Shown: positions 6,106-7,407 of the stretch, in pieces
How positions within the stretch are numbered: the first letter of the stretch is position 1
How the letters are laid out: each line of letters starts with the position of its first letter
Origin: Acidobacteriota bacterium
Lineage (GTDB): Bacteria; Acidobacteriota; Vicinamibacteria; Vicinamibacterales; 2-12-FULL-66-21
DNA length: 7,407 nt
Direction of reading: 5' to 3'
Assembly: GCA_020200195.1 (NCBI GenBank)
Contig: JAIVJE010000074.1
Location: 1-7,407 of the forward strand
Program-made: the position numbers and the translations under genes
The notes under the pieces: model-generated
What the model was told of the DNA's origin: nothing
The model's input: only the letters and a program-made list of their open reading frames with translations
Database searches by the model: none

Positions 6106-6968
6106 CGGGCGGGTTGTCCGGCCTCCACCGAGGCTGCGGCGGAATGCGTCACACCGTGGGCGATCTCGTGAATCTGAACCAGCCGCCTCAGGAGCGGCTC
6201 CAGCAAATCCAGCGCGAGGGCGTTCTGCGCGTCACTCTTCGCCGCGGCCGGCCGCTCGTGTACTTCGAGGAAGACACCGTCGACGCCCGCCGCCACGCCC
6301 GCCGACGCCATCGGCTGGATGAACTCCGCCTGGCCGGCCGTGACCCCCTCGCCGCCGCCGGGCAGTTGAAGACTGTGCGTGACGTCGTACACCACCGGAT
6401 AGCCGAGCGATCGGAGCATCGGCAGCGCTCGCATGTCGACGACCAGGTTGTTGTAGCCGAAGCTGAACCCGCGTTCCGTGACGATCACGCGGGGATTCCC
6501 GGTGCTCGTGACTTTCTCGATGGCGTAGCGCATGTCGGCCGGCGCGAGAAATTGCCCCTTCTTGAGGTTGACGACCCGTCCGGTGCGCGCGGCCGCGTCG
6601 ATGAGGTCGGTCTGCCGCGACAAGAATGCAGGGATTTGCAGCACGTCCGCGACTTCGGCGGCGGCCGCTGCGTGTGACGGTTCGTGAATGTCCGTGAGGA
6701 TGGGTACCGTAGCCGCGTCCTTCACTCGACCGAGGATCCGCAAGCCCTCAGTCAGGCCTGGGCCGCGGAACGAGCGGCCGGAAGTGCGGTTCGCCTTGTC
6801 GTAGGACGCTTTGAAGACGAACGGAATCTCGAGGCGCCGAGCGATGTCGCGGATCGCCAGCGCCAGCTCGATTGTCTGCCCCTCGCCTTCGATCACACAC
6901 GGGCCCGCGATGAGCAGGAGCGGGGAGCCGGCGCCCACCGTCAACCCGGCGACCTGAATCGGCTTCAC
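6102..6968 (-). CDS. kdsA: 3-deoxy-8-phosphooctulonate synthase (KDO-8-P synthase), metal-dependent type
   Basis: KdsA condenses phosphoenolpyruvate with arabinose-5-phosphate to KDO-8-phosphate in the cytoplasm. The 288-residue TIM-barrel protein shows IAGPCVIEG (20-28), FKASYDKANRTS (52-63), RGPGL (68-72), LTDIHEP (91-97), PAFLSRQTDLI (113-123), NLKKGQFLAP (134-143), TERGFSFGYNNLVVD (164-178) and DVTHSLQLPG (195-204). Cys24 in GPC, with His198, Glu235 and Asp246, matches the metal ligands of the Aquifex-type class II enzyme; the E. coli class I enzyme has Asn in place of the Cys. The start is GTG at 6968, four bases after the pyrG stop, with only a weak purine-rich GTAGGG upstream. Its stop overlaps the kdsD start (ATGA). 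Its substrate arabinose-5-P should come from KdsD, whose gene here is broken. Confidence 0.96.
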   Translation of the reverse strand: MKPIQVAGLTVGAGSPLLLIAGPCVIEGEGQTIELALAIRDIARRLEIPFVFKASYDKANRTSGRSFRGPGLTEGLRILGRVKDAATVPILTDIHEPSHAAAAAEVADVLQIPAFLSRQTDLIDAAARTGRVVNLKKGQFLAPADMRYAIEKVTSTGNPRVIVTERGFSFGYNNLVVDMRALPMLRSLGYPVVYDVTHSLQLPGGGEGVTAGQAEFIQPMASAGVAAGVDGVFLEVHERPAAAKSDAQNALALDLLEPLLRRLVQIHEIAHGVTHSAAASVEAGQPAR

Positions 6969-6972
6969 GCCG

Positions 6973-7407
6973 CTACCCTACCACGGACGCCGCAGCCGGT
7001 TGCGGCGTCGATGTCTTGTGGCGATAGCTCGCCTCGACGAAACCGGCAAAGAGCGGGTGTGGCTTGAGCGGCTTGGATTTGAACTCGGGATGGAACTGCA
7101 CTGCGACGTACCACGGGTGCGTGGGAAGCTCGGTGATCTCGACGAACTTTCCGTCGTGCGACCGGCCCGCGATCTCGAGCCCTTTGTCCGTCAGAGTCTT
7201 TTCGAAGAGACAGTTGAACTCGTACCGGTGCCGATGCCGTTCGTGGATCACCGCCTCGCCGTACAATTCCCGCGACCGCGAGCCCGGTTTCAGCTCGCAC
7301 GGATACGACCCGAGGCGCATCGTCCCGCCGAGATCGTCGATACCCAGCAGATCGCGCAGCTTGTAGATGACGTTGCTCGCCGTATCGGGGGCGCACTCCG
7401 TGGAATC
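6973..7407 (-). CDS. pyrG: CTP synthase, C-terminal part of the glutaminase domain (5' end outside the window)
   Basis: CTP synthase aminates UTP to CTP with glutamine and ATP. Only the last 144 residues are in the window; the frame is open to the window edge and starts with DSTECAPDTASNVIYKLRDL. The class I glutamine amidotransferase end of PyrG is clear: DDLGGTMRLGSYPC (residues 24-37 of the visible part), the IHERHRHRYEFN segment (54-65), and HPWYVAVQFHPEFKS (97-111), which holds the catalytic His106 and Glu108 of the glutaminase triad. The nucleophilic Cys lies upstream of the window. A short Ala/Pro-rich tail ends at TAG 6973-6975. PyrG upstream of kdsA is a common arrangement in Gram-negative bacteria and fits the need for CTP in CMP-KDO formation. 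The 4 bp gap to kdsA suggests co-transcription. Confidence 0.97.
   Translation of the reverse strand, partial: DSTECAPDTASNVIYKLRDLLGIDDLGGTMRLGSYPCELKPGSRSRELYGEAVIHERHRHRYEFNCLFEKTLTDKGLEIAGRSHDGKFVEITELPTHPWYVAVQFHPEFKSKPLKPHPLFAGFVEASYRHKTSTPQPAAASVVG

Overview
This is a 7.4 kb, high-GC (above 60% by eye), densely packed bacterial chromosomal segment of housekeeping genes arranged in two convergent blocks. KDO/LPS genes imply a Gram-negative outer membrane. Very tight spacing, little Shine-Dalgarno signal, and an APC permease, a K+ channel, folD and coaE facing pyrG-kdsA-kdsD-kdsC and a LapB-like gene suggest Acidobacteriota, possibly Vicinamibacteria. The taxonomic call is inference from gene content and style only; no marker gene is present. 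I see no mobile element, CRISPR array, phage gene, tRNA or rRNA.

Plus-strand block (1-3880): the 3' part of an APC-family amino acid permease with an extra two-helix C-terminal extension; a two-TM potassium channel with a cytoplasmic RCK (TrkA-N/TrkA-C) module; folD (methylene-THF dehydrogenase/cyclohydrolase); and coaE (dephospho-CoA kinase). The gaps are 6, 4 and 3 bp, which fits one operon.

Minus-strand block (7407 down to 3877): the 3' end of pyrG (CTP synthase), kdsA (KDO-8-P synthase, metal-dependent type by its Cys), a broken kdsD (arabinose-5-phosphate isomerase), kdsC (KDO-8-P phosphatase), and a LapB/YciM-like TPR protein with a C-terminal rubredoxin-like metal site. Together these cover CTP supply (CTP activates KDO to CMP-KDO), the route from ribulose-5-P to KDO, and a probable regulator of LPS synthesis. 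KdsB (CMP-KDO synthetase) is not in the window.

The main anomaly is in kdsD. The first ~122 codons are intact and conventional, and the last ~36 codons of the second CBS domain are recognisable, but roughly half a kilobase between them is missing and the two ends are joined in different frames. This is either a real deletion that removes the second half of the isomerase active site or an assembly artefact. The two blocks meet at a CTAG palindrome in which coaE and lapB each end in TAG on opposite strands, leaving no intergenic space. I found no sign of an undescribed multi-gene system; the rest is ordinary core metabolism with a few features worth checking.
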